Below are positions 62,250-64,000 of a stretch of 64,000 nucleotides of DNA, one piece after another. How positions within the stretch are numbered: the first letter of the stretch is position 1; every line of letters begins with the position of its first letter. The notes beneath the pieces were generated by a model. That model searched no databases and was not told the DNA's origin. It saw only the letters and a program-made list of their open reading frames with translations. This DNA comes from Streptomyces sp. MA5143a (lineage in GTDB: Bacteria; Actinomycetota; Actinomycetes; Streptomycetales; Streptomycetaceae). Made by a program: the position numbers and the translations under genes. The stretch is from positions 1-64,000 of the forward strand of contig NZ_OLMK01000010.1 in NCBI RefSeq assembly GCF_900290235.1, written 5' to 3'.

Positions 62250-64000
62250 ATGCGCACCTTCGACCCCACCACCCTGACCGCCGTCCGCAACCTGGGCATC
62301 CTCGCCCACGTCGACGCGGGGAAGACCACCGTCACCGAGCGGATCCTCTATGTCACCGGGACCACGCACAAGCGGGGCGAGGTCCACGACGGCACCACCG
62401 TCACCGACTTCGACCCGCAGGAACGCGACCGCGGCATCACGATCTTCTCGGCGGCCGTGAGCTGCGCCTGGGACGGCCACCGCGTCAACCTCATCGACAC
62501 TCCCGGCCACGTCGACTTCGCCGACGAGGTGGAGCGCTCGCTCAGGGTGCTCGACGGCGCGATCGCCGTGTTCGACGCGGTCGCCGGCGTGGAACCGCAG
62601 AGCGAGTCGGTGTGGCGGCAGGCCGACCGGCACGGCGTACCGAGGATCGCCTTCGTCAACAAGCTCGACCGTGCCGGAGCCGACCTCGACACCGCGGTCG
62701 ACTCCATCCGGCGGCGGCTGCACCCCGCGCCGCTGGTCGTGCAGCTGCCCGTCGGTACCGAGGACGGCTTCACCGGCGTCGTGGACCTGCTCCGTATGCG
62801 GGCGCTGACCTGGGCCGACGGCAGTGACGAGGTCCAGGAAGGGCCCGTGCCCGACGCCCTGCGCGAGGAGGCGGAGCGCCGCCGACGACGGCTGGAGGAG
62901 GCCGTGGCGGAACTGCACCCCGTCGCCCTCGACGAGTTCTGCGCCGAGGGCACGCTGTCCGCGCCGACGCTCGCCGCGGCGCTGCGCGACCTGACCGCGA
63001 CCGGTGACGGCGTGGTCGTCCTGTGCGGCTCCGCCTACCGCAACCGCGGCATCGAACCACTGCTCGACGCGGCCGTGGCGTACCTGCCCTCACCGCTGGA
63101 CGTGCCGCCGCTACGCGGCGCGCACGACGGTACGGAGCAGGAACGCGCCGCCGACCCCGAGGCGCCTCTCGCCGCGCTGGCGTTCAAGGTCAGCGCGACG
63201 GCCACCGGGCGGCTGACCTATCTGCGGCTGTACTCGGGGACGATCAGGAAGGGGGACACCGTGCTCGACGCGGCCACCCGGCGCACCGAGCGGATCGGTC
63301 GGATCCTGCGGGTGCGGGCCGACCGGCACGCCGAACTGGAGCGGGCGTCGGCCGGCGACATCGTCGCCGTGATCGGCCTCAAGGCGGCCCGGCCGGGCAC
63401 GACGCTGTGCGCACCGGCCGCTCCGCTGCTCCTCGAACCGCCGTCCGTCGCCGACCCGGTGGTGTCGGTGGCCGTGGAGGCACGCAGGAGCACCGACACC
63501 GACCGGCTGGCGTCGGCGCTGGCCCGGCTGGCGGAGGAGGATCCCTCGCTGGTGGTGCGGACCGACCCCGAGACCGGGCAGACCGTGCTGTCCGGGATGG
63601 GGGAACTGCATCTGGAGGTGGCGGTGGAGAAGATCCGGCAGACGTCCGGCGTGGAGGTCACGGTCGGCCGGCCGCGGGTGGCCTACCGGGAGACGGTCGT
63701 CCGGGGCGTGTCCGGGCTGGTCCTCCGGCACGTCAAACAGGACGGCGGCGCGGGGCAGTTCGCCCATGTCGTCCTGGACGTGGCACCGCTGGAGGCGCCG
63801 GACGGCGACGCCGAGGGCGGCGCGACCGGCTTCGCCTTCCGTTCGACGGTCGTCGGCGGGCGGGTGCCGCAGGAGTTCGTGCGCGCGGTCGAGGCCGGGT
63901 GCCGGGACGCCCTCGTGGAGGGCCCGCTCGGCGGTCACCCGGTCACCGGGCTGAGCGTCACCCTCACCGACGGGGCGACCCACTCCAAGGACTCCTCGGA
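62250..64000 (+). CDS. Elongation factor G paralogue, 3' end outside window
   Basis: 583 codons visible of an EF-G-type translational GTPase (ribosome translocation, or ribosome-protection-like). G motifs: G1 [16 protein letters not shown]2 ERDRGITI, G3 [11 protein letters not shown]4 FVNKLDRAG. Domain II, III ([13 protein letters not shown]) and IV ([12 protein letters not shown]) follow in order. The sequence is clearly diverged from housekeeping FusA, with a shortened G' insert, so it is a secondary EF-G (S. coelicolor has one in a similar neighbourhood, from memory). ATG 62250 with AAAGG. Could contribute to antibiotic tolerance or special conditions. Confidence 0.92.
   Translation, partial: MRTFDPTTLTAVRNLGILAHVDAGKTTVTERILYVTGTTHKRGEVHDGTTVTDFDPQERDRGITIFSAAVSCAWDGHRVNLIDTPGHVDFADEVERSLRVLDGAIAVFDAVAGVEPQSESVWRQADRHGVPRIAFVNKLDRAGADLDTAVDSIRRRLHPAPLVVQLPVGTEDGFTGVVDLLRMRALTWADGSDEVQEGPVPDALREEAERRRRRLEEAVAELHPVALDEFCAEGTLSAPTLAAALRDLTATGDGVVVLCGSAYRNRGIEPLLDAAVAYLPSPLDVPPLRGAHDGTEQERAADPEAPLAALAFKVSATATGRLTYLRLYSGTIRKGDTVLDAATRRTERIGRILRVRADRHAELERASAGDIVAVIGLKAARPGTTLCAPAAPLLLEPPSVADPVVSVAVEARRSTDTDRLASALARLAEEDPSLVVRTDPETGQTVLSGMGELHLEVAVEKIRQTSGVEVTVGRPRVAYRETVVRGVSGLVLRHVKQDGGAGQFAHVVLDVAPLEAPDGDAEGGATGFAFRSTVVGGRVPQEFVRAVEAGCRDALVEGPLGGHPVTGLSVTLTDGATHSKDSS

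Overview
This is a GC-rich actinobacterial chromosome segment, almost certainly from a Streptomyces. Third codon positions are strongly G/C, GTG and TTG starts are common, Tat and lipoprotein signals abound, and the leftmost genes are controlled by a textbook Streptomyces CebR cellulose operator. From memory (not checked here) the gene content resembles the S. coelicolor region around SCO6545-SCO6589. No phage, insertion sequence, integrase, CRISPR array or rRNA was found. The only tRNA is tRNA-Leu(GAG) at 52539.

Layout. 0-4 kb: divergent secreted cellulases, a GH48 cut by the window edge and a GH6, each with an N-terminal CBM2, around two CebR-type boxes. 4-9 kb: a RibD-C/DHFR-like reductase, a histidine-rich methyltransferase, an aldo/keto reductase, a remnant of a Tat-secreted protein, and a long-chain acyl-CoA ligase with a TTG start. 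9-14.5 kb: a LysR regulator divergent from an SBF-type transporter, then a two-gene operon of a secreted sialidase (GH33 plus LamG) and a predicted secreted carbohydrate-active protein.

14.6-22.7 kb: a formate/organic-acid region with fdhD, remains of an NAD-dependent formate dehydrogenase, a broken 2-dehydropantoate reductase, a lipoprotein, an OFA-family transporter with a 45-residue partner, a KAS III-like enzyme and a GntR/FCD regulator. 23-42 kb: a large carbohydrate region. A ROK regulator, a CUT2-type ABC importer, a Gfo/Idh/MocA dehydrogenase and a TIM-barrel isomerase are followed by a secreted sugar dehydrogenase and a ThuA-DUF1080 protein. Then comes a tightly overlapping operon of an inositol-3-phosphate-synthase-like enzyme with ebo-type genes (eboA, TatD, eboE, a phosphodiesterase-like gene), and finally a Tat-secreted isomerase.

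42-52.4 kb: oxalate catabolism. There is an oxalate/formate antiporter, an ADP-forming acyl-CoA synthetase, formyl-CoA transferase (frc) and oxalyl-CoA decarboxylase (oxc). Divergent from these are a damaged sucC-like gene, a sucD-like gene and a frameshifted aldehyde dehydrogenase. Related near-palindromes (core CATACNGTATG) lie upstream of oxc/sucC, panE/fdh, the OFA transporter and the gntR gene itself, suggesting one oxalate/formate regulon. Five genes in these loci carry internal deletions or frameshifts, while most genes elsewhere read cleanly. The window therefore shows either a formate-oxidation branch in decay or clustered assembly errors.

52.5-64 kb: tRNA-Leu, a heptanucleotide tandem repeat, an EcsC/TerB-like protein, and a small deoxysugar cassette (rmlA, rmlB, a 3,5-epimerase, a reductase/epimerase and a TylF-like O-methyltransferase) with no glycosyltransferase. 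A Tat-secreted GH26 mannanase follows, then an EF-G paralogue, cut by the right edge, preceded by a possible leader peptide and hairpin.
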